The position numbers were made by a program, and so were the translations under genes. From NCBI GenBank assembly GCA_963849105.1, contig CAWKGD010000003.1, positions 124,001 through 188,000 on the forward strand: 64,000 bases of DNA, in the 5' to 3' direction. The notes beneath the pieces are model-generated. The model was not told the DNA's origin, made no database searches, and worked only from the letters and a program-made list of their open reading frames with translations. This document shows positions 17,281-25,724 of this stretch, piece by piece. The stretch comes from CAVRXQ01 sp963849105 (lineage in GTDB: Bacteria; Actinomycetota; Acidimicrobiia; Acidimicrobiales; Bog-793). Each line of letters opens with the position of its first letter. The first letter of the stretch is position 1.

Positions 17281-18234
17281 GTGGCCACGGGAACCGACCG
17301 GCTCGAGCGGTTGACGAACCTCGTGCTCGCGCTGCTGCAGACGAGTCGGCCGCTGTCGCTGCGCGAGATCGGTGGGCAGGTGGCGGGCTACCCCGCCCAG
17401 GCGAGTGCGATCCGCCAGGCCTTCGAGCGCGATAAGCGCACGCTGCGGGACAGCGGCATCCCGATCACCGTCGAACGGGTCGGCGGCGACGAGCAGTTCG
17501 GCTATCGGATCCGTCCCGAGGACTACTACCTGCCCGAACTCGACTTGACCGAGGACGAGCGCTCGACGCTCGTTCTCGCGTTGGTCGCGGTCCGCGTCGA
17601 CGGGGGGATGGGTGCTGACGTCGTGCAGAAACTCGGCGCGCCAGGATCGGACGCGGTTGCGCCGCTCGCCGTACTGCCGGCTTCCCCGGCGCTGGCACCG
17701 TTGCAACAGGCGGTCCGTGACCGCGCCGTCGTCACCTTTTCGTTCCGGGGACGCAAGCGGCGCGTCGAGGGTTACGGGCTCGTCTTCCGCAACGGGCGGT
17801 GGTATTTCGTCGGACGGGACCTCGAGATCGAAGGACCCGCCGGCCGACGGAGTTTCCGCGTCGATCGGATCGAGAGCCTGCCGAACCTCGGGCCGTCAGG
17901 CGAGTACGAGGTGCCGGGCGACATCGACCTTGCCGACGAGACCGACTTTTCGCCGTTTCGCGGCGAGGGGGCGCACGATGCCGTTCTGCGAGCGCTCGTC
18001 TTGGTCGACGCCCGTGAGGTGCCAGCCGTCGTCGGAACTCTCGGTGAGGCGGCGATCCGCTCGCGTTTCGACGACGGCTCGGCCACCGTCGAGGTACCGA
18101 TCGACGATGAGGAGACATTTGATCGCTGGGTGATCGGCCTCGGCGACGGCGTCGAGATCCTCGAGCCGTCGGACGTGCGTTCACGGGTGATCGACCGGCT
18201 GCGCGAACTCGTCGGCGAGTTCTCGCGGAGATGA
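17281..18234 (+). CDS. pafB: WYL-domain transcriptional regulator, PafB-like
   Basis: This 317-residue protein starts with a winged helix-turn-helix (RLERLTNLVLALLQ, then SLREIGGQVAGYP and RQAFERDKRTLRDSGIP). The WYL module follows (VTFSFRGRKRRVEGYGLVFRNGRWYFVGRD), and then a C-terminal WCX-like region. In actinobacteria PafB and PafC form a heterodimeric activator of the LexA/RecA-independent DNA-damage response. It overlaps the next gene by 4 nt, as in the usual pafBC pair. The symbol rests on this pairing and on fold; the usual pafA and tat neighbours are not seen here. Confidence 0.85.
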   Translation: MATGTDRLERLTNLVLALLQTSRPLSLREIGGQVAGYPAQASAIRQAFERDKRTLRDSGIPITVERVGGDEQFGYRIRPEDYYLPELDLTEDERSTLVLALVAVRVDGGMGADVVQKLGAPGSDAVAPLAVLPASPALAPLQQAVRDRAVVTFSFRGRKRRVEGYGLVFRNGRWYFVGRDLEIEGPAGRRSFRVDRIESLPNLGPSGEYEVPGDIDLADETDFSPFRGEGAHDAVLRALVLVDAREVPAVVGTLGEAAIRSRFDDGSATVEVPIDDEETFDRWVIGLGDGVEILEPSDVRSRVIDRLRELVGEFSRR

Positions 18235-19184
18235 GCGCGGAGACGATAGACGTGCTCGACGCCGGGACCCGACTGCGACGCCTCCTCGGCGTCCTCGCCT
18301 ACCTCGCCGAGGTCGGCGAAGCCGATCTCGGCGAGCTCGCCAAGCGATTCTCTGTCGACGAGCGCGTGCTGATCGCCGAACTGGAGCTCGCCGCGTGCTG
18401 CGGGTTGCCGCCCTACACGCCGGACGCGTTGTTGGAGCTGATCGTCGACGGAGAGCGCGTCCGTGTCCATGGTCTCGAAGCACTCGGGCGTCCCCCGCGC
18501 CTCACCGCCGAAGAGGGTTTCGCCCTCGCCGCAGCCGTGCGGGCAATGTTGTCGATGCCCGGCGTCGACGCGCAGGGACCGCTCGCCAGTGCGCTCGGGA
18601 AGCTCGAAGCCGTCCTCGGGTCAGAGACCGTTGCCGTCGAAATCGACGCTCCCGAGCGCCTCGCCGAGGTGCGGGCCGCGGCGGTGGCGGGCGAGGCGAT
18701 CGAGATCGAATATCTCGGCGCGAAGCGCGGCGACGAGTCGGTCCGCCGTGTCGAGCCGTACGCGGTCGTGGCGCGTGAGGGCCGCTTCTACCTTGACGCC
18801 TACTCGAGCGAGGTCGGCGACTGGCGGCGGTTCCAGGTGGCCCGCATCCGCCGCGTCCGACGGCTCGGCGAACCGGTCGCGCCACGCAGCCTGCCCGCCG
18901 AGTTCTCGAGCGCCCGGGCGTTCGTCGGGCGCTCGGCGACGAGGGTGCGCGTCGCGATCGACCAGTCGAGTTCGGTCGTCCTCGACCGCTTCGCCTCAGG
19001 ACCGATCGAACATCGAGACGACGGACGGGTCGTCGTGCCGATCGACGTCGCTGACCGGTACTTCCTCGGGCGCCTGCTCCTCGGCCTCGGTGAGCGAGCC
19101 CAGGTGCTCGATCCCCCAGAGTTCGCCGATGCCGGCCGCGAGGTTGCCCGGCGCGCGCTGGCACGCTACGGCGTGACCGCCTGA
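18231..19184 (+). CDS. pafC: WYL-domain transcriptional regulator, PafC-like
   Basis: Also 317 residues, it overlaps the PafB-like gene by 4 nt (ATGA). The N-terminus has an HTH-like region (LRRLLGVLAYLAEVGEADLGELAKRF). The WYL domain follows (IEIEYLGAKRGDESVRRVEPYAVVAREGRFYLDAYSSE), and then the C-terminal extension. It should act with PafB as the second half of the DNA-damage activator. In many actinobacteria tatA and tatC follow; here the next gene is a MobF relaxase, which is unusual. Confidence 0.85.
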   Translation: MSAETIDVLDAGTRLRRLLGVLAYLAEVGEADLGELAKRFSVDERVLIAELELAACCGLPPYTPDALLELIVDGERVRVHGLEALGRPPRLTAEEGFALAAAVRAMLSMPGVDAQGPLASALGKLEAVLGSETVAVEIDAPERLAEVRAAAVAGEAIEIEYLGAKRGDESVRRVEPYAVVAREGRFYLDAYSSEVGDWRRFQVARIRRVRRLGEPVAPRSLPAEFSSARAFVGRSATRVRVAIDQSSSVVLDRFASGPIEHRDDGRVVVPIDVADRYFLGRLLLGLGERAQVLDPPEFADAGREVARRALARYGVTA

Positions 19185-19284
19185 CGCTCGCCGAGCGAGC
19201 GCCGTCGCGATCAGAGAACGGCCTTCGCCGCCCGGTCGCGGTGGCGGTAGGTGAGAAGGCGAGGCCGATTCGTACCGTCACAGC

Positions 19285-19575
19285 GTGCTGCGGCTGCGAA
19301 GCCTCCATCGTTCGAACGGCGCGTACTACCTGATGACAACGCTGGCCGGCGGAGCGGACCCGCACGGTCTCGTCGAAGCCGACGGGCGCTGGAAAGGATC
19401 GCTCGCCGAAGGCCTTGCGATCGGTCACGCCATCGTCGATCGGCCGAGTCTCGCCGCCGCGTTGCGAGGACTCGACCCGACGCGCCGACAACCGCTCGAT
19501 GCGCGCCACGGACGGGTGTCTGTCTCCGCCATCGACTGTGTCTTCGCCGCAGCGAAGATTCAAAATGATATATAA
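19285..19575 (+). pseudogene. MobF/TrwC-type relaxase, N-terminal fragment, split by the 17.4-kb insertion
   Basis: GTG 19285 starts a frame with the opening of a MobF relaxase: a short lead, then NGAYYLMTTLAGGAD holding the paired catalytic-type tyrosines, then GRWKGSLAEGLAIGHAI and LRGLDPTRRQPLD. It runs to SAIDCVFAAAK, where the family continues PKSVS. At 19,551 the chromosomal sequence stops, and five foreign residues (IQNDI) lead to TAA. The remainder resumes in register at 36,986 (PKSVSVLHAL). Relaxases nick oriT and carry the 5' end through conjugation; the fragment alone lacks the metal-binding His triad and should be inactive. It follows pafC by 100 nt. Confidence 0.88.
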
Positions 19576-19580
19576 TCGTC
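19549..19580. repeat. attL: left junction with P' arm of the serine-integrase site
   Basis: The shared dinucleotide GC at 19549-19550 is the most symmetric candidate crossover. The P' arm AAGATTCAAAATGATATAT is at 19555-19573. Its reverse complement matches the right-end arm at 36961-36979 in 16 of 19 positions. Both arms sit 4-5 nt from the shared GC. A second shared block, CGAA (19553-19556 and 36988-36991), is an alternative crossover. GC is self-complementary, which would normally weaken directionality, so the exact core is uncertain. Confidence 0.75.
19571..19576 (+). promoter_or_regulatory. -10 element (TATAAT) of the integrase, probably leaderless
   Basis: A perfect TATAAT lies inside the P' arm and ends 5 nt before the integrase GTG at 19582. 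With usual -10 to start spacing, transcription would begin at or next to the GTG, giving a leaderless mRNA. There is no Shine-Dalgarno sequence before this GTG, which agrees. No clear -35 is seen at 17 nt, so the promoter may be extended -10 or activator dependent. Confidence 0.5.
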
Positions 19581-19581
19581 G

Positions 19582-21138
19582 GTGCGCAGAATCGCTGTCT
19601 ACGCCAGAGTCTCAGTTGACCTGGATGAAAAGGCGCCTTCACCGGACCGGCAAGTCGAGGATTGCACCCGTCTGGTCGAGGGAAGGGGCGACGCAGTCGC
19701 GGGTGTCTTCGTCGATAGGAACCTTTCCGCCTACAAGTTGCCGCCCCTCGAACGACCACAGCTACGAACCATCCTCGATGGCATCCGCGCTGGCCTATAC
19801 GACGGACTGTGTGTGTGGAAGCTGGATCGCCTCATTCGTCGCTACACGGACTACGGACCGATCCTGACCCTGTTTCGGGACCGCAAAGCCACCCTCTTGT
19901 CTTGTAATGACTCTGTAGACACTTCGACCCCTATGGGTCAATCCATTGTCGGCGTCCTAATCGGCGCCGCCGAGACAGAGGCTCAAAACACGTCCCTTCG
20001 TGTGACCCGAGCGATGAAGGAGATCGTCGAAGAGGGTCGGCCTCACCCTGGGGGTCGCCGCCACTTCGGTTATGCACGACCAGCAGGAGAAGGAACGTGG
20101 ATCATCATTCCCGAAGAGGCGGCAATCGCACACGAGGTCAGGATCCGCTTACTGAGCGGCGAAACTCTGTATTCAGTTGCTCAAGACCTCAATAGGCGTG
20201 AGATTTGGACCTCTGCCGGTAAGCATTGGGCAAATTCCTCACTCCGCAAATGGATCATGTCGCCCGGCCTTGCTGGCCTCCGCACTCATCGCATCTCACC
20301 CGAAGGTGAAGAGCGAGAAGTCAAACAGGGGAACTGGGAACCAATCTTCACACTGCAGCAGCACAACGAAATCACTGAGTGTTTGCGTGCACGCAGCCGT
20401 CCTAATCCATCAGCACGAGCTCAGAAGCATCTCCTTACGGGCGTTCTCCGATGCGGTCTGTGTCATGAGCGCATGTCAGTTGGAGGTACGCAGAAATCGG
20501 ATGGCACGAAATACCATCTCTACAAGTGCCAACCACAACCTGGCCGCCAGAATTGTGGACGTGTGGCTATAGGGAGAATTTCGCTCGAACGCTATGTCGT
20601 CGACCAAGCACTTTCGTTTCTCTCGACAGCGAAGCTGCGCCCGTTTGAGGGCAGTGCTGACTTGGTAGAACTGCGACGCCTGATCGACAAGGACGATGCA
20701 GCGCTGCTTCAACTGAACCGCAAACGATTCTTGCTGCGAACCATGACCGATGACGAGTACGAGCCGATTCATGAGGAATTGCGAACTCGCCTCGAAAAGA
20801 ACAAGGGGTCGTTGTCCGCGATGGAGCGAGAACAAGAATTGCGAATATCCGCACTGACCCCTGGTAATCGTCGTGCGCTCGAATTGTGGTGGGACTCCGC
20901 AACCTTGCTAGAGCGTCGAGCATTCATTGGACAGACGTTCAACGAGATACGAATCAACCCTGCACCCAAGAGTGCTGTAGGGAAACGACGTGGCTTCAAC
21001 CGAATCGACTTCTCCCGAGTTGAGTTGCGCTTCAACTTCACCCTCTACATGCGTGCCGCCGAGGAATTCGAAGCCAATGCAACACCCGAGGAAATGCTGC
21101 CGAAGAGACCTACCAGCGACTCAACGACGAATCCCTAG
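19582..21138 (+). CDS. Large serine recombinase (site-specific integrase)
   Basis: This 518-residue serine integrase starts RIAVYARVSVD, with the catalytic Ser in YARVS. WKLDRLIRR follows in the catalytic domain (conserved Arg), and GVLIGAAETEAQNTSLRVTRA forms the long helix E. The recombinase domain runs over about 150-260. A zinc ribbon has RCGLC near residue 293 and later YKC and NCG. After that comes a C-terminal coiled-coil-like region (LEKNKGSLSAMEREQELR). The length fits phage- and element-encoded integrases. It integrates attP into attB alone and needs a directionality factor for excision. Its position 33 nt inside the left end makes it the likely driver of this insertion. Confidence 0.95.
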   Translation: MRRIAVYARVSVDLDEKAPSPDRQVEDCTRLVEGRGDAVAGVFVDRNLSAYKLPPLERPQLRTILDGIRAGLYDGLCVWKLDRLIRRYTDYGPILTLFRDRKATLLSCNDSVDTSTPMGQSIVGVLIGAAETEAQNTSLRVTRAMKEIVEEGRPHPGGRRHFGYARPAGEGTWIIIPEEAAIAHEVRIRLLSGETLYSVAQDLNRREIWTSAGKHWANSSLRKWIMSPGLAGLRTHRISPEGEEREVKQGNWEPIFTLQQHNEITECLRARSRPNPSARAQKHLLTGVLRCGLCHERMSVGGTQKSDGTKYHLYKCQPQPGRQNCGRVAIGRISLERYVVDQALSFLSTAKLRPFEGSADLVELRRLIDKDDAALLQLNRKRFLLRTMTDDEYEPIHEELRTRLEKNKGSLSAMEREQELRISALTPGNRRALELWWDSATLLERRAFIGQTFNEIRINPAPKSAVGKRRGFNRIDFSRVELRFNFTLYMRAAEEFEANATPEEMLPKRPTSDSTTNP

Positions 21139-21233
21139 AGCTGATTCAGATTTCCCGCCCGAGGTAGAAAACCTAGTTACCACCTCGCGATGGCGCAGAG
21201 GATGATCCAGGGGCTACTACGAGAGCGTTGGCA

Positions 21234-22709
21234 TCAATGTCGGTCTTCGACCGGAACAAGACGCCAACTTTGCTTGCCACCAGTTCTTGTCGGACTCAGC
21301 GCAACACGCACCTTGCCGATTGATATTGCAAAGACACGATCGCGTAGTCTGCTGACTTTCATTCCTACGCTTATCGAACTGGTCATCCATGGAAGACTTC
21401 CCGTCTCCACAACCAGGCCGGCAAGATCACGTGCCAGCACCCACGCTTCACCATGGCTTCGCCACCACGCCTCGATGAATTCGGCATCATTCTCTTCTTC
21501 CTCGTCTACTGCAACATTCTTGGTCTCGTCCATATTCGCGAGGAAGGCTGTGCCTCCAGCAGCAGAAAGAATCCCTCCCATCACCGCTGACCAAGATTCA
21601 TAAGAGGCCAAGACACGCTCACCTTGCGGTCGGCCTTTCGCTTGCCAATTGCGAACAAGTGTCAATGCAGCCCAGACAAGTTCACCGCGATGCTCTTTCG
21701 CCCATGATTCAAGGTCCGGATGCTTGAAGCCTGTTCGCTTCGTCGGGTCAGGTTCATCTGTGACGAGATGTATGCGTACCAGACGACGGGCAATCTCCGG
21801 TTTAGTCTTTGGGTTGTTGCCCGTTGCCATCCAGATATTTCGCACCTCAAAACGGCCCATTTTCGATGCGCCCAATATCCGGTCTGCCCAGTAGGGAGCG
21901 GTAAGAACAGCGGCAAGTGCCGATCCTTCCAAGGACGTGACATTGTCGATGAAGATGAAAGTACGAGCACCAGTAAATTGTGCAACGATTCGCTTCCGTA
22001 TTTCATCATCGGTGGCGGCAGGCGTTGTGTCCACTTGCTCCACGACTGATGCCATGACTTTCGCCAGCAAGGATGCACCAGTTCCGGGAACCGGCTTTTC
22101 TATGAGGTGCAGTGGAGTAATGCCCTTGATCATGTCCCGGACGAAAGGAAGTAGGAATAGAGCTAGAGCATGCGCCCGATCTACAGGTTTGACAAACGGG
22201 AAGTCGACGAGCAGTTCGTCGCTGATGAATGACCATGCGTGCCAGACATCGGTATCACTGGGTTTGTCAGGAACTGGTGGAATCTCAAGACCATCTGCTG
22301 GCACATAGAAGGTACGACTTCCTTTGTGGTAACCAGGCTCAGTCTGCAGACTCCCATCCGGCCCGAAGATAGGTACTTCGACAATCCGGTCCAGTATCGG
22401 CACGGGTGGCTCCGAGTTAGCCAGCATGTCCTTTGCGACATCTACTGGGGGATACCCGAGTTTCTTTTCCTCGTCCTTTTGCGTGATCCTGTAGCAATGC
22501 GCGGCACGTGCAACCTCGAAGCGCATCAGATCGACAGTTAACGGTTGTGCAACGAGATCTCCACTGATGGTCCGTATTAAGCGGATCACGTCTCCACCGT
22601 GTCGGTAGATAGCCTCACGCGGGCTTTTCAATGCAAAAGCCGCCCACAGCTGATCAGTTACAAAAGGAATGTTCTTATCTCCAACGTTGATCCACGGGGG
22701 CTCAGGCAT
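21234..22709 (-). CDS. Replication ATPase/helicase-like protein, partner of the prim-pol
   Basis: This 491-residue protein overlaps the primase-polymerase gene by 8 nt. The central ATPase shows a Walker-A-like PVPGTGASLLAKVMAS near residue 210, in which the usual Lys is replaced by Ala. Walker B follows in TFIFIDNVTSLEGSALAAVL, then a sensor-like IWMATGNNPKTKPEIARRLVRI with candidate arginine fingers. I recall similar GAS loops in actinobacterial prim-pol-associated ATPases, but this was not checked. The likely role is helicase or initiator for element replication. There is an acidic segment (VDEEEENDAE) near residue 400. Confidence 0.75.
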   Translation of the reverse strand: MPEPPWINVGDKNIPFVTDQLWAAFALKSPREAIYRHGGDVIRLIRTISGDLVAQPLTVDLMRFEVARAAHCYRITQKDEEKKLGYPPVDVAKDMLANSEPPVPILDRIVEVPIFGPDGSLQTEPGYHKGSRTFYVPADGLEIPPVPDKPSDTDVWHAWSFISDELLVDFPFVKPVDRAHALALFLLPFVRDMIKGITPLHLIEKPVPGTGASLLAKVMASVVEQVDTTPAATDDEIRKRIVAQFTGARTFIFIDNVTSLEGSALAAVLTAPYWADRILGASKMGRFEVRNIWMATGNNPKTKPEIARRLVRIHLVTDEPDPTKRTGFKHPDLESWAKEHRGELVWAALTLVRNWQAKGRPQGERVLASYESWSAVMGGILSAAGGTAFLANMDETKNVAVDEEEENDAEFIEAWWRSHGEAWVLARDLAGLVVETGSLPWMTSSISVGMKVSRLRDRVFAISIGKVRVALSPTRTGGKQSWRLVPVEDRH

Positions 22710-23613
22710 CGGTGGGCCTCGCTAATCCTGAAGGCCAATCCGGTACTGGATCCGGCTCTACGTTGTCGTCCTCATAGACACGTTGAACTTTCTCAAGTGC
22801 CGTCTCCCACGTATAGAAGTCATCTAGAGGCTGTTCGCATTTCTCCCAAGTACGGTGAATCTCTTTGATGGCGTATTGCACGCCCCAACCGTTCTTCTTC
22901 ATCGCATACGCGTAATCGTTGAAGAACTGGTCACGGTAACCGCTTCTTGGCCCGGTGACACGAGCAAGGTTGTAGTCATAGGACGGGTGACCAGTGACGG
23001 TCGATAAGGCGCCGCCTTTTGCCTGTATGAGCATTTCTGCCAGCAGATCTGGTATTGGAACCGGTGAGACTCCTTCATTGATCCATCGATAACGATTTGC
23101 ACTGCGATGAATGCTGGGAGGAAGGACGCAATATCCAGTCCTGCACTTGATATCCACAAGTTCTGTGAAGCGGTTCTTGCTCTGGATATCGTGCCCATTC
23201 GCGAGGAAGAAAATGTGCGAGCCGCCACCACCGGTACGAGACTTGAGGGTCAGCGGAAGATCGTCATTACTTCTACTGGCATACCAATTGAGGAAGTTCA
23301 TTTCGCCATCGTCGGCTTCGCAGTCGATAACGCAAAGTCCACTGGGGCCGGTTGCTACGGCGATGTTCGCCTCGGGTTCCTGTGTCCACCACGCTGCGAT
23401 GACAAGCGGATCGTTCGATGCGCTCTTCTCACCGTTTGGTGCAAGTCGCGCAAGTGGATGCTTTCCAGCGTTCTTGCAGTTGAGCTCACGACATGAACAG
23501 TGACGATCTTTGATGTAGTGACACGGAAAGACGTACCACCCATAACGCTGTGCATAGTAAATCGCCCATTGCGCATTAATGCTTAAGTCAGTTGGCGAAG
23601 GCGTCGTCGTCAT
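22702..23613 (-). CDS. Bifunctional DNA primase/polymerase (prim-pol)
   Basis: ATG 23613 is preferred because the protein then starts just before WAIYYAQRYGWYVFPCHYI, the usual N-terminus of prim-pol domains. The 303-residue protein has cysteines and GKHPLARLAPNGEKSAS, GLCVIDCEADDGE (acidic catalytic strand), TGGGGSHIFF (the His strand), and VDIKCRTGYCVLPPSIH. These are landmarks of archaeo-eukaryotic-type primases in plasmids and satellites. With the overlapping ATPase it should start and prime element DNA replication. The genes run leftwards towards the integrase. Confidence 0.88.
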   Translation of the reverse strand: MTTTPSPTDLSINAQWAIYYAQRYGWYVFPCHYIKDRHCSCRELNCKNAGKHPLARLAPNGEKSASNDPLVIAAWWTQEPEANIAVATGPSGLCVIDCEADDGEMNFLNWYASRSNDDLPLTLKSRTGGGGSHIFFLANGHDIQSKNRFTELVDIKCRTGYCVLPPSIHRSANRYRWINEGVSPVPIPDLLAEMLIQAKGGALSTVTGHPSYDYNLARVTGPRSGYRDQFFNDYAYAMKKNGWGVQYAIKEIHRTWEKCEQPLDDFYTWETALEKVQRVYEDDNVEPDPVPDWPSGLARPTDA

Positions 23614-23713
23614 CGCGGCGCCGCCAAGGGTCCTGGTAAATTGATCGCTGCGTGACCAACCGTATTGGCGCCCCGCTCCGGTAGTTCTTTGAGCTATCGG
23701 GGTGGGGCGCTCC

Positions 23714-23989
23714 TCACTTGACATCACCGTATGGAGAGGTGCGAGGGAAATATTTCGCCGCGAGCGCTTTTTTCGTGAAGAGCTTTTCCTCGGGCAACTG
23801 GAAATAGTCCACGAGGCGCTTACGCAACTCGGGTGGTGGCGGAACCCTACCCTTGCTCACGTTGATGAGATGGCTGTACTTGACGCCAAGCCGTTTGCTA
23901 AGCCATTTCATCGAACGGCCTTCAGCACCAAGCAGCTCTAGGAATGGTTGGGTACCGAGATGGCGTCCGAGTTTGGTAGTGGTGTCCAT
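23714..23989 (-). CDS. XRE/Cro-like helix-turn-helix regulator
   Basis: This 91-residue protein has an ideal ribosome site (AAGGAG) 7 nt before its ATG. The middle reads MKWLSKRLGVKYSHLINVSKGRVPPPPELRKRLVDYF, a helix-turn-helix of XRE/Cro type, with SHLINVSKGR as the likely recognition helix. It probably controls the replication operon downstream or the integrase. The gene-free stretch upstream (23990-24523) may contain its operators. Confidence 0.82.
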   Translation of the reverse strand: MDTTTKLGRHLGTQPFLELLGAEGRSMKWLSKRLGVKYSHLINVSKGRVPPPPELRKRLVDYFQLPEEKLFTKKALAAKYFPRTSPYGDVK

Positions 23990-24011
23990 ATGCGTCTCCT
24001 TAGAGAATCCT

Positions 24012-24523
24012 CAGAGGGATCCGTTTTCTTCTAAAGAGAGCGGCGGTACTCCACCCGTTATGTGGTTGGTCCACACCACCCCGACTTGTCGTCGCTGCTT
24101 TACGTCGGAGCTCTCAAGTTGCCTTGCGTGACCAATCGCTTCGAGAGCCCAGGACCAACGAGTTGGATTATATCAATTCACGAACTTATTCGTCATCGCC
24201 GCTGCCTTATCTTGAAGGAACACCCACGCAACTTTCGTCGCTGGCGTCGACGCTGGGTCTAAATCGTCATTTGCGCTGTTAGATCATCCTTCTGGTGTGT
24301 TCTAGCCCTAGATCAGGTCAGATTTACCCGGAACGACGAAAACCACGTCCAAGAGAAGCCGGGATACCTCACCTCGGTGTAGGTAGCAACGACACCTTCA
24401 CCGAGGTGAGGGAGCCAACTCACGTGCGCTTTGTTGTCTCACCGCCAGTTCCCTTTTGGCGATATCCCGGAAGCCCCCCGTAGGAGAAGGAGGTCTTGAC
24501 CACCCGGGGGGCAGACCGGCCTT
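24012..24523. other. Gene-free stretch next to the element regulator
   Basis: About 510 bases have no supported gene. They lie between the XRE gene promoter side and the end of the small-gene operon, both on the minus strand. The main feature is a 13-bp perfect inverted repeat (24367-24379 and 24399-24411). A replication origin or control region is plausible because the prim-pol genes are nearby, but no iterons are evident. Confidence 0.5.
24367..24411. repeat. Perfect 13-bp inverted repeat with nested stem
   Basis: CCTCACCTCGGTG at 24367-24379 is repeated inverted as CACCGAGGTGAGG at 24399-24411. The 19-nt loop contains a further AGGT/ACCT pairing. It lies downstream of the leftward small-gene operon and could terminate it, although there is no T-tract. 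It could also be a protein-binding or single-strand-origin element of the replicon. Confidence 0.7.
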
Positions 24524-24985
24524 TCACGTAGGCGGCAATGGAGGTGGCGCCGGGATCGGTTGCTGTGATGCCCGAGCACGCCTTTGCTCTATAGCGGAAA
24601 GCTCTTCCCACAGCATCATTCCGAGGTTGTGTCGTTGCGAATCGGTCAACGGCATCGCTGACATCGCCATGTCGTAAGAGCAGAGCATCGCCTTTGGCGT
24701 GATCACTTGCGTATCAGCTTGGACGTTGTATGCCAGTTGGCAAGCACGCAGGAAACGCTCGTACCAACACGCCAGCATTTTGCCGGTGTGATGAACGGCC
24801 TCGAACGAATCGGCAAACGTGCTGCCTGATCGCACAACACCGATCTCGTCCAACAGTTTCGATAATTGGTCGGACTCGGACCCGGGCTCTTGAGTTTTCC
24901 TTACTGCCGTAGGTCGTGCAGCCATCACAAACTGGTTCTTGCGGCGTGCACTTGTGATTGGTATCGCTTCGAAGGCCTGAGTCAT
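24524..24985 (-). CDS. Element protein, unknown (153 aa)
   Basis: This is a 153-residue soluble protein with a flexible N-terminus (PITSARRKNQF, KTQEPGSESD), a helical core with paired aromatics (GKMLACWYERFLRACQLAYNV) and a Pro-rich C-terminus (QQPIPAPPPLPP). No family is recognised. It is 3 nt after the stop of the gene before it on the minus strand, so it is the last gene of a leftward set of small genes (26382 to 24524). Its place among conserved-looking small genes of the element suggests a role in element maintenance or transfer; this is inference. Confidence 0.65.
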   Translation of the reverse strand: MTQAFEAIPITSARRKNQFVMAARPTAVRKTQEPGSESDQLSKLLDEIGVVRSGSTFADSFEAVHHTGKMLACWYERFLRACQLAYNVQADTQVITPKAMLCSYDMAMSAMPLTDSQRHNLGMMLWEELSAIEQRRARASQQPIPAPPPLPPT

Positions 24986-24988
24986 GGC

Positions 24989-25327
24989 TTATGCGTGTCC
25001 GTCTTGCCCATAGCCCTTCGCCGCTTCCCAAGATTCCGCTTCACGAGAAGATGGCGTCGTCTTCGTCGTCGGCGTGACGCTTTGATGATCGGCCTTTCGG
25101 CTGTCGCCGCCTGTGACGGTGTCCCAATCCTTGCGATTGGCTGCTGGGACAATCACACCGGTTGCGACCGAACCGGTCCTTGTCTTGTCAGCACTCGGCG
25201 CAGGTTTGGGCTTGATGGATCCCGTGTTGCGTGACGCAATGTCGCTATCAGAACGAGTGACCTTTACGCCGGATCCCGTGGTGTTGCTGGGCTTCGTGAC
25301 CTTGATCCCGGTAGGAGTGCGTGGCAT
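24989..25327 (-). CDS. Element protein, Thr/Ser/Lys-rich and probably disordered (112 aa)
   Basis: The 112 residues are dominated by Thr, Ser, Lys, Gly and Asp (TGSGVKVTRSDSD, GSIKPKPAPSADKTRTGS) with few hydrophobics, so it is probably unfolded on its own. Its start overlaps the preceding stop (TGATG) and its stop is 3 nt before the next gene, which supports translation as part of an operon. No family is recognised. Basic disordered proteins of this kind often bind nucleic acid or act as linkers; neither can be shown here. Confidence 0.6.
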   Translation of the reverse strand: MPRTPTGIKVTKPSNTTGSGVKVTRSDSDIASRNTGSIKPKPAPSADKTRTGSVATGVIVPAANRKDWDTVTGGDSRKADHQSVTPTTKTTPSSREAESWEAAKGYGQDGHA

Positions 25328-25635
25328 CAGCGGTGCGTCCCGATCGACACGGTGTTGCGCTGTTGGATGTCACGCATCGCTGACACCTCGTCAAGCTGAC
25401 GCTTGCGTTGTGCCGCAGCAAACGTCGAACTTGGACTTGATGGCCGGCTGAGTTGCACACGGGTTGCGACAGCGGTTGCCCGGGCGTGTGAAACGCCGCT
25501 GGCACGTGAGGCCGACTTCACGGTCCGACGCCAACTGGGGGGATATGCAACCTCGGGTTCGGGTTGGGATGCCTGTGGTGTAGTCGTTGCCACCCGCAGC
25601 AATGCAGCCGCGAGGATTTCGTTTGCGATCTTCAT
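25327..25635 (-). CDS. Element protein, basic, unknown (102 aa)
   Basis: The ATG at 25635 follows a perfect AAGGAGGT ribosome site, so I use it and not the upstream frame start. The 102-residue product starts with a short hydrophobic helix (KIANEILAAALLRVA). It continues with basic and Ser/Arg-rich sequence (WRRTVKSASRASG, RKRQLDEVSAMRDIQQRN). It overlaps the next gene by one base. No family is recognised. The strong ribosome site implies high translation of the first gene of this sub-operon. Confidence 0.65.
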   Translation of the reverse strand: MKIANEILAAALLRVATTTPQASQPEPEVAYPPSWRRTVKSASRASGVSHARATAVATRVQLSRPSSPSSTFAAAQRKRQLDEVSAMRDIQQRNTVSIGTHR

Positions 25636-25724
25636 GTTGACCTCCTTAGTTGTAAGCAAATATCAATTATACGTTTTGACCCTTAATTGGTAGTAGGGAG
25701 GCTGCTACTTCCTCTCAAGTGGTA

